From assembly GCF_006443685.1 (NCBI RefSeq), contig NZ_VFYP01000001.1:1922001-1986000 (forward strand): a DNA stretch of 64,000 bases, written 5' to 3'. A program made the position numbers and the translations under genes. This document shows, one piece after another, positions 9,052 to 18,864 of the stretch. Under the pieces are notes generated by a model. That model had not been told where the DNA came from, did not search any database, and worked only from the letters and a program-made list of their open reading frames with translations. The first letter of the stretch is position 1; every line of letters starts with the position of its first letter. Origin of the DNA: Rhizobium glycinendophyticum (GTDB taxonomy: Bacteria; Pseudomonadota; Alphaproteobacteria; Rhizobiales; Rhizobiaceae).

Positions 9052-9189
9052 GGGTCAAGGTGCTCCTGTGGATGGCGGATGCGACGGGACACAAGGAATG
9101 AAGCCAAAAGAAGGCCTGCGTGATCGCGACACCAGTCTAGGTGGACCAATGTGGCCGTACTCAACATGATGCAGGCTGACAACGCTCGA

Positions 9190-10419
9190 TCAGGGAACAG
9201 AAATCTTACGTGGCCGGGACGGGGTTGCCGACGGATCCAGAGCGTCCGGATGAGCCATGGCCGGTTCTGCATGTGGCCCGGTATCCGAAGAAAGGTCTTC
9301 CGACAGTTCCACTTCGCGGATCCATTCCCGCCAGATCGAAACCAGCAGGGCCATGAGTACCGGGCCGATGAACAGCCCAAGGAACCCCATGGTTTTGACG
9401 CCGCCCACCAGACCGAAGAAGGTGGGCAGGAAAGGTAGTTTGATGGGCCCACCGACCAGCCGCGGGCGGACCGTCTTGTCGACAATGAAGAGTTCGACGG
9501 AACCCCAGATGAGAAGCGCAACCCCTTGGATCACGTGGCCGCTGGCTGCGAGATAGATGGAAACGAGTGTGAACGACAGAGGCGCGCCACCGGGAATAAG
9601 CGCCATGATGCCGGTGATGACCCCAAGCGTCACCGGCGAGGGAACGCCGGCCAGCCAATAAGCAATACCGAGCACGATGCCTTCGCCGATGGCGATCAGC
9701 GTCATGCCTGTGACGGTCGAGCTGATGGTGGCCGGTACCACGCGCGAGATGCGTTCCCAGCGATTGGGGAGGATGCGCTCGCCCAGAAGGTCGAGTTGTC
9801 GCGCAAAGCTGGCTCCGTCCCGGTAGACGAAGAAGAGCGCAATCAGCATGAAGAGCAGGGTCAGCACCAGATGGAAGAGCCCGTCGCCCGCAGCGATCAC
9901 CGCCCGGTAGATATTGCCGATATTGGCACCGCTGACGATCTGGATCATCTCGCCGATCGAGCCGGGCGGCCCGACATGCAGGCGCCACTTCTCCGCAAGC
10001 CACTCACCAGCCCATGGCAGCGCTGTGATCCAGGCCGGTGGCGGGGCGCCCAGCCTGTTCGCTTCCAGCGCCCAGGTGATCCACTGGCGGACCTCTTCCA
10101 CGGCATAGCTGATGGCAATGCCGATGGGGATGACGAGGAAGGCGAGAATGAAGAGAATGGCGCAGGTGGCGCCGATGGTCGTGTTGCCGTTGACACTGTT
10201 GAGGAGGCGGCGATAGAGCGGCCAGCTTGCGAAGGCAACAACGAGTGCGGCCAGTACCGGCACGACAAACCCATGGAAGAAATAGATCGCGGCAATGCCG
10301 ATCAGGACCAGCAGCCAGCGGGCCATGGAGATCGGCGTGATCAAAGCGATTCGGTTGGCCGTCGCCTGACCGAGCCAGCGCGGCCCCTTTTGCGGGTTCT
10401 GTTGATCGATCTGGCTCAC
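9190..10419 (-). CDS. AI-2E family (PerM-like) membrane transporter
   Basis: A 409-residue integral membrane protein of the AI-2E/PerM family (PF01594 type), with roughly eight hydrophobic segments: a pair near the N-terminus (WLLVLIGIAAIYFFHG, VPVLAALVVAFASWPLY), a long soluble middle, and a C-terminal bundle containing GVITGIMALIPGGAPL and FFGLVGGVKTMGFLGLFIGP. Members export small molecules or act as Na+/H+ antiporters; the substrate is not predictable. The frame extends to 10554, but GTG 10419 (VSQIDQQNP) follows a GAGGGG stretch and gives a normal length. The C-terminus carries a polar tail of about 35 residues. Confidence 0.83.
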   Translation of the reverse strand: MSQIDQQNPQKGPRWLGQATANRIALITPISMARWLLVLIGIAAIYFFHGFVVPVLAALVVAFASWPLYRRLLNSVNGNTTIGATCAILFILAFLVIPIGIAISYAVEEVRQWITWALEANRLGAPPPAWITALPWAGEWLAEKWRLHVGPPGSIGEMIQIVSGANIGNIYRAVIAAGDGLFHLVLTLLFMLIALFFVYRDGASFARQLDLLGERILPNRWERISRVVPATISSTVTGMTLIAIGEGIVLGIAYWLAGVPSPVTLGVITGIMALIPGGAPLSFTLVSIYLAASGHVIQGVALLIWGSVELFIVDKTVRPRLVGGPIKLPFLPTFFGLVGGVKTMGFLGLFIGPVLMALLVSIWREWIREVELSEDLSSDTGPHAEPAMAHPDALDPSATPSRPRKISVP

Positions 10420-10597
10420 AATCGTCTGCGCCCCTCTGCCTAATGCCCCTGCATATGGGGCATAATCGGAACCGACACAAGCTGGCAACGACTTCAGCTT
10501 GGCCCAGCGACGCAACGGCGCATCGTGCGGGCAAGGGCTTGCAGTCTGTGGCAAGCCTTCGAGGCACTCTTGAGCTTTCGTTCGTGCTTGTCGTCAG

Positions 10598-13500
10598 TCA
10601 GAATTTGCCGCCAAGATCGAGTGCCAGCCTCTGCGACTGCAGTCCGTCGAGATCCAGTGTCGCACTGTAGCGCCCGCGCAGCGTGGCGCCTGTAGCCTGT
10701 AGCAGGGTGACGCCAAGCCCGACTGTCAGACTGTCCCGACGGGTCCGGTTACCCGCCACGAGATAATCGATCGTCCAGCTGTCGTCCGCATAGGTGACGG
10801 TGGTGTCGCTTGTATCGGAAAAATCATGCGAGAAATCCAGAGACAATTCCGGCCTGACGATTTGCTCGTCCATCTGGAGATCATAGCTGAAGGATGCACC
10901 AACAGTGGTGGTCAGACTATTGCTCTCCTGTCGGCCAAACAGCGCGTTCTCCCAATCGGCACCAGATTCCTCGGCGCTATCCAGGATCGAGTGCGAGGCG
11001 GCGAGGCGCCCATAAGTGCTGATGGTCAAGTCATCCTGCCGGTAGTCGTAGCCGCCGGAGATGGCCGCAAAGACCTGCCGACCGCTGCGGCTTGCCTCGG
11101 CTTCTGCCCCGGTGGATGACGTGATGCGGACAGAATCGAAATCCAGCAACCCGGCGCCGATCAGGCCGTCGACGAAGAGGCCGCCACCGGGTTGATACAG
11201 GCCATAGACGGTGGCGCTCGCAGCCCGGTTGATGCTGGTCGTCCCGTCGCTGCCGATCTCTGCGCGATCGCGCGAGTATCCGATCGATATCCCTCCGATC
11301 ACCGTGTCGCTGAGGCGATAGTCCAGTCCTCCTGTCACGGATACGGTGGCGAAATCGAATGCGCTTTCTCCACTGAGGCTATCTCTGTCGCCCAGATCGA
11401 TGGAGCCGGCAGACCAGAAGGCGAGATCCCCATCTGCGAGTGGCGAGCAGCCGGCATTTGCACTGACAGGCGCCTTGCCATCACTGCTGTCGCTTAGAGA
11501 CAGCGAGATGGTGTTCTCCAGGCAGGCTTTGCCGTGCAAGGACTTCAAGTGGTCATTCACGGTGTCCGTCTGTGCTTTCGCCAGCCGTCGCGCTGCGGAT
11601 GCCTGCGCCTCCAGCAATCCCACAAGGTCGGCATCGGTCGAGAGAATCGGTCTTGCGGCCACCTGCATCTGGACGGATGCCGGTGCCGAGGTGCCACTTG
11701 CACTGGTGAGCGTATAGGTGGCGGTGACCGTGCCGGTGAAGTCGACATTGGCGGTGAAGCGAAGCTTGTAGCGACCTGCCGCATAGGCCGCTGAAATCGC
11801 TTGTGACGCGCTTGTCGCGGCCGTGTCGTCAAGGACGATGACGGCCGTGCCGGCAGAGGCGGGTGATAGCGAGACGAGATCGGCTCCGGTGAAGGGCCCG
11901 CCGGTAGCGCCCTCCGTCAGATCGATGGTGATCGTTCGGCCGGAATTCGTCGAAACGGTAAGCGCTGGGGCCACGGGGAGTGCGTCATCCACCTGCAAGG
12001 TAAGGTTCGCCGTCCCCGTAGCGCCATAGGCATCTGTGGCGACCATGTATACGGGAAAGCTGCCGGTTTCGGTTGCTGTGCCCGAAAGAGTGCCGCTTGA
12101 TGTGTCGAATGTTAAGCCGTCGGGCAAGGTGCCGGTGATCGCATAGCTGTAGGGGGCGGTCCCGTTGGAAGCTATGAATGTCTGGCTGAAGGTTTCGGCC
12201 TGACGCAGGGACAATGTGCCATCCGGCGTTATCGCCAGGATCGGCTGGCCGACCGTGATGGAAACTGTCGCCGGGGCGGAACTTCCCGTCGAATTGGTTG
12301 CTGTATAGGTGAAGCTATCGTCACCGGAATAGCCGGCTTCAGGGGTGTAGGTGATCGATGTGCCGGTCGCCGTCGCCGTCCCGTGGTTGGGCGCTGATGC
12401 GATTTCAACGCTGTCGGCCGCACCGCCTGAAAGATCGAGCGTGATCACGTTGTCGGTGCTGTTGGCGTCGACGCTTGCCACTACGTCTCCGACAGTGGGT
12501 GCTGCAATAGCGATCGCGAGCGTATAGCTCTGACTGCCGGTCGCCCCCAGCGAATCCGTCGCCGTGATTTCGAAGGTCTGGCTCCCGTCCGCCGTAGGGC
12601 TTCCGGACAGCGTGCCATCCGACGAGAGCGTGAGGCCATCAGGCAGGTCGCCGGAGGTCACAGTGAAGCTGTAGGGAGCCGTCCCGCTCGAGGCGGAGAG
12701 TGTCTGACTGTAGCTGCTGTTTGCCACACCGCCGGGCAGGGTTGTCGGTGTGATGCCAAGGGTCGGCTTGGACACGGTTACGGTGACCGTCGCGGCGACT
12801 GACGTGCCTGTGGAGTTCGTTGCGGCATAGGTGAATGTGTCGATACCCGAGTAGCCCGGGGTGGGTGTGTAGGCAATTGACGTGCCGCTGGCCACGGCGG
12901 TGCCGTGTTGTGGCGAGGTCACCACCGAAACGCTGTCGGCAGTCCCGCCAGCGAGATCGAGCGAGATCGGGGCGTCGGTACTGTTGGCGTCGATGATCGC
13001 GCTCACATCTGCGACGATGGGAGCCGCAATTGCAATATCAAGAGTGTAGCTTTGTGTACCCGTGGCACCATAGGTGTCAGTGGATGTTACCTCGAATGTC
13101 TCACTTCCTTGCGTCGTCGGCGTCCCCGATAGGGTTCCCGAGGTGGAAAGTGTGAGGCCACTAGGTAATACGCCACCGGTGACGGCAAAGCTGTACGGCG
13201 ATGTTCCGTTGGTCGCGGACAGGGTCTGGCTGTATGCCACATTGGCCGTTCCACCAGGCAGGTTTGTCGGCGACAGCACCAGCGCAGGCGCAGTGACCGT
13301 AACCGTCACCGTTGCGGTATCGGAGAGGCCAGATTCACTCTCGGTGACCGTATAGGTGAAGCTGTCCGAACCCGAATAGCCGGCAGCCGGTGTGTAGCTC
13401 AAGGTCGAACCTGAGTAACTCGCAGTGCCATGTGCCGGTGCCGAGACACCGGTGAGCGATTCCGTTCCCGTCATGGGTACGGCGACTTGATTGCCGCTGC

Positions 13501-14158
13501 TATTGGCTGAAACCGTGGTCGAGAGGTCCGATGTTGAGGGGCCGACCTTCAACGTCATGGATTGGTTCGAGGAGTAGCCGTCGGCATTGATGACCTGATA
13601 GGTGAAGGTCCAGCTTCCCGTGGTGCTCGGCGTGCCCGATATGGTGCCGCTCGAACTGTTGAGGTTTAGCCCGGGCGGTAGGGAACCGCTGGTGATCGAG
13701 TAGGATACGACAGTCGAGCTGGCACTGTATGAGGCTGTGACGGCCCGACTGTAGACTTCGCCCTTTTTGGCATTTGGCCAACTGCTGGATGAGAAGGTAA
13801 TCCGGGGTTTCACGGTGATGTGGTGCGTATCGGATGCCACAACCGTGACATAATCTGGCGCGGCCAGGGCCTTGGTCGTGATCGTTATTTCTCCGACAAA
13901 CCCGGCAGCCGAAGTGTAAATGAGATCATACGACATATCGTGTGGACTATCAGTAGTGCCAGTGTACGTGGAATAAAAGAATTGTACTGACGACTGGCCA
14001 TAGCTGTTTACGACGATCCGGACAGGCTCGCCGCTATAGGCCTCATAATAGTAGTCTGTTGCGCGGGCATGCGTGTGCAAAAGGCAGATAAAGCATGTGA
14101 GCGCAGCAAGTGCTGTCTTGGAGCCGCGTCGCAGCATCGTTTTGATGAAAATCAACAT
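10598..14158 (-). CDS. Large autotransporter with Ig-like repeat passenger
   Basis: A 1186-residue putative type V secreted surface protein. A signal peptide (MLIFIKTMLRRGSKTALAAL... ending HTHARA) leads into a unique N-terminal region. The passenger follows, built of alternating putative-Ig (He_PIG) modules (GTSPYSFAVTGGVLPSGLTL, LSGTPTTQGSETFEVTSTD) and cadherin/VCBS-like modules (YTPTPGYSGIDTFTYAATN). The roughly 170-residue double unit occurs about three times. The last 270 residues (from about LAFWSAGSIDL) form a beta-barrel autotransporter domain ending in Phe (DLGGKF), as outer-membrane proteins do. An adhesin role is the usual expectation. The frame runs back to 14308; ATG 14158 is chosen because it precedes the signal peptide. 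No strong ribosome binding site is seen. Confidence 0.82.
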   Translation of the reverse strand: MLIFIKTMLRRGSKTALAALTCFICLLHTHARATDYYYEAYSGEPVRIVVNSYGQSSVQFFYSTYTGTTDSPHDMSYDLIYTSAAGFVGEITITTKALAAPDYVTVVASDTHHITVKPRITFSSSSWPNAKKGEVYSRAVTASYSASSTVVSYSITSGSLPPGLNLNSSSGTISGTPSTTGSWTFTYQVINADGYSSNQSMTLKVGPSTSDLSTTVSANSSGNQVAVPMTGTESLTGVSAPAHGTASYSGSTLSYTPAAGYSGSDSFTYTVTESESGLSDTATVTVTVTAPALVLSPTNLPGGTANVAYSQTLSATNGTSPYSFAVTGGVLPSGLTLSTSGTLSGTPTTQGSETFEVTSTDTYGATGTQSYTLDIAIAAPIVADVSAIIDANSTDAPISLDLAGGTADSVSVVTSPQHGTAVASGTSIAYTPTPGYSGIDTFTYAATNSTGTSVAATVTVTVSKPTLGITPTTLPGGVANSSYSQTLSASSGTAPYSFTVTSGDLPDGLTLSSDGTLSGSPTADGSQTFEITATDSLGATGSQSYTLAIAIAAPTVGDVVASVDANSTDNVITLDLSGGAADSVEIASAPNHGTATATGTSITYTPEAGYSGDDSFTYTATNSTGSSAPATVSITVGQPILAITPDGTLSLRQAETFSQTFIASNGTAPYSYAITGTLPDGLTFDTSSGTLSGTATETGSFPVYMVATDAYGATGTANLTLQVDDALPVAPALTVSTNSGRTITIDLTEGATGGPFTGADLVSLSPASAGTAVIVLDDTAATSASQAISAAYAAGRYKLRFTANVDFTGTVTATYTLTSASGTSAPASVQMQVAARPILSTDADLVGLLEAQASAARRLAKAQTDTVNDHLKSLHGKACLENTISLSLSDSSDGKAPVSANAGCSPLADGDLAFWSAGSIDLGDRDSLSGESAFDFATVSVTGGLDYRLSDTVIGGISIGYSRDRAEIGSDGTTSINRAASATVYGLYQPGGGLFVDGLIGAGLLDFDSVRITSSTGAEAEASRSGRQVFAAISGGYDYRQDDLTISTYGRLAASHSILDSAEESGADWENALFGRQESNSLTTTVGASFSYDLQMDEQIVRPELSLDFSHDFSDTSDTTVTYADDSWTIDYLVAGNRTRRDSLTVGLGVTLLQATGATLRGRYSATLDLDGLQSQRLALDLGGKF

Positions 14159-14651
14159 GGAAAATGGACTCTTGCTGGCATGGGCTCGCGTTCGAAATCG
14201 AAACGCTGCAGCCGGTTTTGACCCCGGTGTAGCCCGCAACAGAACGTCACGGATCGCCCAACACTGGGCGTAACCGCGCAAGCAATGGCCAATTTTGTGC
14301 CTTTTCATCCCCGATTAGAGCGTTGCACTGGGCACATCGTGACACCGGTTTCGGGGAGGCGCCGCCGCTCTTTCAATAGGGAGGCTATCTCGCCATCTCA
14401 TACGGGCATCGCCCGTCGGACGGTTCTGCCCTTGGCGATCTCCCGCAAGTGGGATGCGGGCGGTAAGGTGCGTGACAGCTAAGCACCGCCGGAACGCGTG
14501 CAGTTGACTGCAGAGCACGCTATCATCCGGTATTTCTTATCGTCGATCGATAATTGTTGTTCAAGATGCCGCTTGGCTCGCCGGCACCAATGATATCAGC
14601 GGATGGCAACGCCGATGGCGGTTCGACGAATGGAACCGCCTTCGTCTTGCC
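14159..14651. other. Intergenic gap between autotransporter and parE
   Basis: About 490 bp without a convincing gene, upstream of the autotransporter and downstream of parE (both minus strand). It holds a small inverted repeat CGCCCA/TGGGCG at 14255-14270 in the presumed autotransporter leader, and the stronger hairpin at 14617-14640 listed separately. Several short open frames cross it, but none has a ribosome binding site or protein-like composition. The autotransporter promoter should lie here; no clear -35/-10 pair was picked out. Confidence 0.5.
14617..14640 (-). terminator. Hairpin downstream of parE, possible terminator
   Basis: Inverted repeat GGCGGTTC/GAACCGCC (8 bp stem, 8-base loop) starting 12 bp past the parE stop on the minus strand. 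There is no T-run after it, so it could be a weak or Rho-assisted terminator or an mRNA-stabilising stem. Confidence 0.4.
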
Positions 14652-16715
14652 TCAGATATCGAGATTCTCCGCAAACGCTGCGCGCTCCTGGATGAAGCGG
14701 AACCGGGCCTCCGGCTTGGTGCCCATCAGGGCATCCACCGCATCCCGCGTACCCTCGAAATCGACATCATCGATGCCAACGCGCAGCAGTGTGCGCTTGG
14801 CCGGATCCATCGTCGTTTCCTTCAGCTGCGCCGGCATCATTTCTCCAAGGCCTTTGAAGCGGCCGATCTCGACCTTCTTGCCCTTGAACACCGTTTCCAT
14901 CAGTTCGGCGCGGTGCGCGTCGTCCCGGGCATAGACGGTCTTCGCGCCCTGGCGGATCACGTAGAGCGGCGGAACCGCGAGATAGAGGTGATTGCCGCGG
15001 ATGAGCTCCGGCATTTCCTGGTAGAAGAAGGTGATCAGCAGCGAGGCGATATGGGCGCCGTCGACGTCGGCATCGGTCATGACGATGATGCGCTCATAGC
15101 GCAGGTCTTCGTCGCGATACTTCGTTCGCGTACCGCAGCCGAGCGCCTGGATCAGGTCCGCGATCTGCTGGTTTGCCATCAGTTTTTCGCGGCTGGCCGA
15201 GCCGACGTTCAGAATCTTGCCGCGCAACGGGAGGATCGCCTGATTGGCCCGGTTGCGGGCCTGCTTGGCAGAGCCACCCGCCGAGTCCCCTTCGACGATG
15301 AAGAGTTCGGCGCCCTCGGCCGTATTCTGGGCACAGTCGGCCAGCTTGCCAGGCAGGCGCAGTTTTCGCACGGCCGTCTTGCGGTTGACTTCCTTCTCCT
15401 TGCGGCGGCGCAGACGCTCTTCCGCACGCTCGATCACCCAGTCGAGCAGCTTCGCCGCCTCGTTGGGATTGTCGGCGAGATAGTGGTCGAAGGGGTCGCG
15501 CAGCGCATTTTCAACGATGCGCTGGGCCTCGACGGTTGCGAGCTTGTCCTTGGTCTGGCCGACGAATTCCGGCTCGCGAATGAAGACAGACAGCATGCCG
15601 ACGGCAGAAATCATCACGTCGTCGGTGGTGATCTGCTGCGCGCGCTTGTTCTGCGTCAGTTCGGCGTAGTTCTTCAGGCCCTTGGTGAGCGCGATACGCA
15701 GGCCAGCCTCGTGCGTGCCGCCCTCGGGTGTCGGGATCGTATTGCAATAGGAATGCAACGCCGGGTCGCCGCCATACCAGGTAACGGCCCATTCCATCGC
15801 ACCATGGCCACCGGTCTTTTCCGTCTTGCCGGCGAATATCTCGCGGGTGACGGTGAACTCCTTGCCGAGGGTAGCGGCCAGATAGTCCTTCAACCCACCG
15901 GGGAAGTGGAAGACCGCCTTTTCCGGGATGTCCCCGCCCTCGGGCACCATGCCTGGGTCGCAAGACCAGCGGATCTCGACGCCGCCGAAAAGATAGGCCT
16001 TGGACCGCGCCATGCGGAAGATCCGACCGGGGTCGAACTTTGCATGGTCGCCGAAAATCTGCGGGTCGGGATGAAAACGCACACGCGTGCCACGGCGGTT
16101 GTGAACTTCGCCAAGCTCTTCAAGCCCGCCCTGCGGCACGCCGCGCGAAAACCGCTGGCGATAGAGCTTGCGATTGCGCGCAACTTCGACCTCTAGCAGA
16201 TCGGACAGCGCGTTGACGACCGAGACGCCAACGCCGTGCAGACCGCCTGAGGTCTCGTAGGCCTTGCCGTCGAACTTGCCGCCGGCATGCAGCTTGGTCA
16301 TGATGACTTCGAGCGTCGACTTGCCCGGGACCTGCGGATGGAGTTCGACGGGGATGCCGCGGCCGTTGTCGGTCACGGTGAGGAAGCCCTCGGCATCGAG
16401 ATGCACGTCGATGAAGTTCGCGTGGCCGGCTACCGCTTCGTCCATCGAGTTGTCGATGACTTCGGCAAAGAGGTGGTGCAGGGCCTTTTCGTCGGTACCA
16501 CCGATATACATGCCCGGACGCATACGCACCGGCTCAAGTCCTTCCAGCACCCGAATTGACGACGCTCCGTATTCGTCGCCAGATGATGTGGCAGGCTGGG
16601 AGGCCGGTGCCGGGGCCGATGGAGCAGGGCGCGCGACGCGTGCCGGCGCTGCCACAGGTTCGGCATCAGCCTTGGTCGGGATCGGCATTGCCGAAAAGAG
16701 ATCGTTGTCGTCCAT
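14652..16715 (-). CDS. parE: DNA topoisomerase IV subunit B
   Basis: ATPase subunit of topoisomerase IV, which decatenates daughter chromosomes together with ParC. The 687-residue protein begins with a short disordered Pro/Ala-rich leader (to about residue 48), then the GHKL ATPase domain (YIGGTDEKALHHLFAEVIDN, TVTDNGRGIPV, GGLHGVGVSVVNALS), the transducer domain, and the TOPRIM domain with EGDSAGGSAKQAR and MTDADVDGAHI. The length is nearer alphaproteobacterial ParE than the roughly 800-residue GyrB, which supports parE over gyrB. ATG 16715 (MDDNDLFS) is preferred over a TTG ten codons upstream. A small possible reading frame ends 26 bp before it. Confidence 0.93.
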   Translation of the reverse strand: MDDNDLFSAMPIPTKADAEPVAAPARVARPAPSAPAPASQPATSSGDEYGASSIRVLEGLEPVRMRPGMYIGGTDEKALHHLFAEVIDNSMDEAVAGHANFIDVHLDAEGFLTVTDNGRGIPVELHPQVPGKSTLEVIMTKLHAGGKFDGKAYETSGGLHGVGVSVVNALSDLLEVEVARNRKLYRQRFSRGVPQGGLEELGEVHNRRGTRVRFHPDPQIFGDHAKFDPGRIFRMARSKAYLFGGVEIRWSCDPGMVPEGGDIPEKAVFHFPGGLKDYLAATLGKEFTVTREIFAGKTEKTGGHGAMEWAVTWYGGDPALHSYCNTIPTPEGGTHEAGLRIALTKGLKNYAELTQNKRAQQITTDDVMISAVGMLSVFIREPEFVGQTKDKLATVEAQRIVENALRDPFDHYLADNPNEAAKLLDWVIERAEERLRRRKEKEVNRKTAVRKLRLPGKLADCAQNTAEGAELFIVEGDSAGGSAKQARNRANQAILPLRGKILNVGSASREKLMANQQIADLIQALGCGTRTKYRDEDLRYERIIVMTDADVDGAHIASLLITFFYQEMPELIRGNHLYLAVPPLYVIRQGAKTVYARDDAHRAELMETVFKGKKVEIGRFKGLGEMMPAQLKETTMDPAKRTLLRVGIDDVDFEGTRDAVDALMGTKPEARFRFIQERAAFAENLDI

Positions 16716-16741
16716 GGCGTCGTTCGATACTCTGTTGATGA

Positions 16742-16945
16742 TCAAGCCGGTTTGTCGGCACCTTCAGAACGCCGCTGCACCTGGCTGATCGCGTCTGCGA
16801 ATCGGTCGGATTGTGCCAGAAAGGCAGGGCAGGCGCGAAGGGCCAGACAGCCGGCGCATGTTGAATTCGGGCCAGCTTTGCGTGGCACATTTCGCGAAGG
16901 CAAGCGTGAGCCGAGAGGAAACCCATCTTCCATGCAGATGTCCAC
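16742..16945 (-). CDS. Possible small Cys-containing protein upstream of parE
   Basis: An open frame of up to 67 residues (GTG 16945, or ATG 16933, or GTG 16888) ending 26 bp before parE. The shortest version reads VPRKAGPNSTCAGCLALRAC, with a CxxC-like cluster, then PAFLAQSDRFADAISQVQRR. Third-position GC is high, and the polar C-terminal tail looks protein-like. It overlaps the start of the divergent hydrolase gene by a few bases if the longest start is used. It could be a genuine small gene cotranscribed with parE, or chance. No family is recognised. Confidence 0.3.
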   Translation of the reverse strand: MDICMEDGFPLGSRLPSRNVPRKAGPNSTCAGCLALRACPAFLAQSDRFADAISQVQRRSEGADKPA

Positions 16946-17813
16946 AGCTCATTTCCGCACTGCGGCGATTTCCGGCGTTCTCTTTCCGTTTCTGTTTCTA
17001 GCAAACGTCCATGCGGAAGCTCTGGCGCCTTACAAGGATGATCTTTTCTCCGGCCAGAATGTTCTTGAAACCTCCGATGGCGGAGATTTCACCCGGATCG
17101 ATTATGACGAGATGCGCGACATCAACGGTCGCGACAGCATCCCCGAACGGCGCGTAAAGGATCTCTACGTGTCGCTGAAGGTTCGACGGGCACAGGAGAA
17201 CCAGACGCTGCCGCTTGCCGCGGGACCGCTCGACGTCGCGCGGGTTGGCAAAGATGGTGGTCAGGCCTTCACCGTAATCTTCATCCACGGCCGGGGAGGG
17301 GATCGCCGGCTCGGGATGAACGACATTACGTTCGGCGGCAATTTTAATCGCCTGAAGAACCTCGCCGCCAACAATGGCGGGACGTACTACGCACCCTCTG
17401 TCCACAGCTTCGACGAAACAGGGGTCGCCGAGATAGCGGGCTTGATCGACCATGCCTCCGCTCAATCGGGCGGAAGACCTGTGGTACTCGCCTGTGCCTC
17501 CATGGGGAGCTTCATATGCTGGGGCATGTCGCGCGATGCGAAGGCTGTAAGCCATCTCTCCGGTATGGCGATCCTCGGTGGCGCGCCTGATCCGGAATTG
17601 CCGAAATCGGCTGCCGCCAAGGCGAAACTGCCGATCTGGTTCACCCATGGCAGCAGAGACAGCGTCTACGCCGCCGATGACCAGATCGCGATTTACCGGA
17701 CACTGCGCAAGGCGGGTCAGCCTGTGCGCTTTACTCTCTATGAAACGGGCTCGCACGGGACCCCGGTGCGCATGTCGGACTGGCGCACCATTCTCAACTG
17801 GCTTCTGCAATAG
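16932..17813 (+). CDS. Secreted alpha/beta hydrolase
   Basis: A 293-residue protein with a signal peptide (AISGVLFPFLFLANVHAEA) followed by an alpha/beta-hydrolase fold, so probably periplasmic. The oxyanion-hole region is VIFIHGRGGDRR. The nucleophile elbow reads LACASMGSF, so the usual G-x-S-x-G is C-A-S-M-G with Ser as likely nucleophile. Candidate acid and base are the Asp in THGSRDSVY and the His in TGSHGTPV. It resembles phospholipase/carboxylesterase proteins; the substrate is unknown. ATG 16932 follows a GAGAGGAAA stretch by about 12 bp; a second ATG lies two codons later. It is divergent from parE. Confidence 0.78.
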   Translation: MQMSTAHFRTAAISGVLFPFLFLANVHAEALAPYKDDLFSGQNVLETSDGGDFTRIDYDEMRDINGRDSIPERRVKDLYVSLKVRRAQENQTLPLAAGPLDVARVGKDGGQAFTVIFIHGRGGDRRLGMNDITFGGNFNRLKNLAANNGGTYYAPSVHSFDETGVAEIAGLIDHASAQSGGRPVVLACASMGSFICWGMSRDAKAVSHLSGMAILGGAPDPELPKSAAAKAKLPIWFTHGSRDSVYAADDQIAIYRTLRKAGQPVRFTLYETGSHGTPVRMSDWRTILNWLLQ

Positions 17814-17986
17814 TGGAATGGCGTGAAACCCGGCGGTCTCCTCGCCTGCATTGTGCCGAAGACGCCGGCACGACGGGGTCACATTTTCACCATGTCGCCC
17901 GATAAAGCGGCCTATTTTGCAGTGCAATCTTTCCTTCGAGCCTCAGATTTGCTAGTCCCCGATGAAACGCAGGGGCTTGAAAACAC

Positions 17987-18757
17987 ATGACACCGGATGT
18001 TCGTCCGCTCGTCGCGGGCAATTGGAAAATGAATGGAACGCGGGCTTCGCTCGACCAGATCAAGGCAATCGCCGAGGGCGTTCAGGGAACGCTGGCCGAT
18101 AAGGTCGAAACCCTGATCTGCCCGCCGGCAACACTGCTTTACGTGTCGACCGCGCTCTGCACGGACAGCCCGCTGCAGATTGGTGCCCAGGACTGCCACC
18201 AGAACGCTTCCGGCGCCCATACCGGTGATATCTCCGCTGAAATGATCGCCGATTGCTTTGGTACCCATGTCATCGTCGGCCATTCGGAGCGCCGGACCGA
18301 TTACGCGGAGACCGACCATTTGGTGCGCGCGAAGGCGGAGGCCGCCTATGCAGCAGATCTGACGGCTGTCATCTGCATTGGCGAGACGGCCGATGAGCGC
18401 AAGTCGGGCCAGACGCTGGACATCCTGAAGCGCCAGCTGGCCGGCTCGGTTCCGGATGGCGCCAAGGCAGAGCGTACGGTGATCGCCTATGAGCCCGTTT
18501 GGGCAATCGGAACGGGCCTGACCCCGACGACGGCCGACGTGGCAGAAGCCCATGCCTTCATGCGGGCGGAACTGGTGAAGCGCTTCGGCGCCGAGGGCAA
18601 GGCGATGCGCCTGCTCTACGGCGGTTCGGTCAAACCATCCAACGCGCGCGAATTGATGGCCGTCGAGAATGTCGACGGCGCCCTCATTGGCGGTGCGAGC
18701 TTGAAGGCGTCGGACTTCCTCGCCATATACCGTGTCTATGAAGAACTCACCGCCTGA
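17987..18757 (+). CDS. tpiA: Triosephosphate isomerase
   Basis: Interconverts dihydroxyacetone phosphate and glyceraldehyde 3-phosphate in glycolysis and gluconeogenesis (cytoplasmic TIM barrel dimer). The 256-residue protein shows all key residues: NWKMNG with Lys14, IVGHSERR with catalytic His99, [11 protein letters not shown] with catalytic Glu169, and the phosphate-binding [12 protein letters not shown] and GALIGGASL. The length is standard. secG follows 107 bp downstream with a GGGCTT/AAGCCC hairpin in between, as in many alphaproteobacteria. Confidence 0.97.
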   Translation: MTPDVRPLVAGNWKMNGTRASLDQIKAIAEGVQGTLADKVETLICPPATLLYVSTALCTDSPLQIGAQDCHQNASGAHTGDISAEMIADCFGTHVIVGHSERRTDYAETDHLVRAKAEAAYAADLTAVICIGETADERKSGQTLDILKRQLAGSVPDGAKAERTVIAYEPVWAIGTGLTPTTADVAEAHAFMRAELVKRFGAEGKAMRLLYGGSVKPSNARELMAVENVDGALIGGASLKASDFLAIYRVYEELTA

Positions 18758-18864
18758 GGCCGAAAGGTTGAAAAGCGGGGAAGGGGCTTTCAAAGCCCGC
18801 CTCTCTCATGTAAAGACCCGCCAACCTCATTGATTTTGCCCATCTCGGGCAGGATGGACATTCC

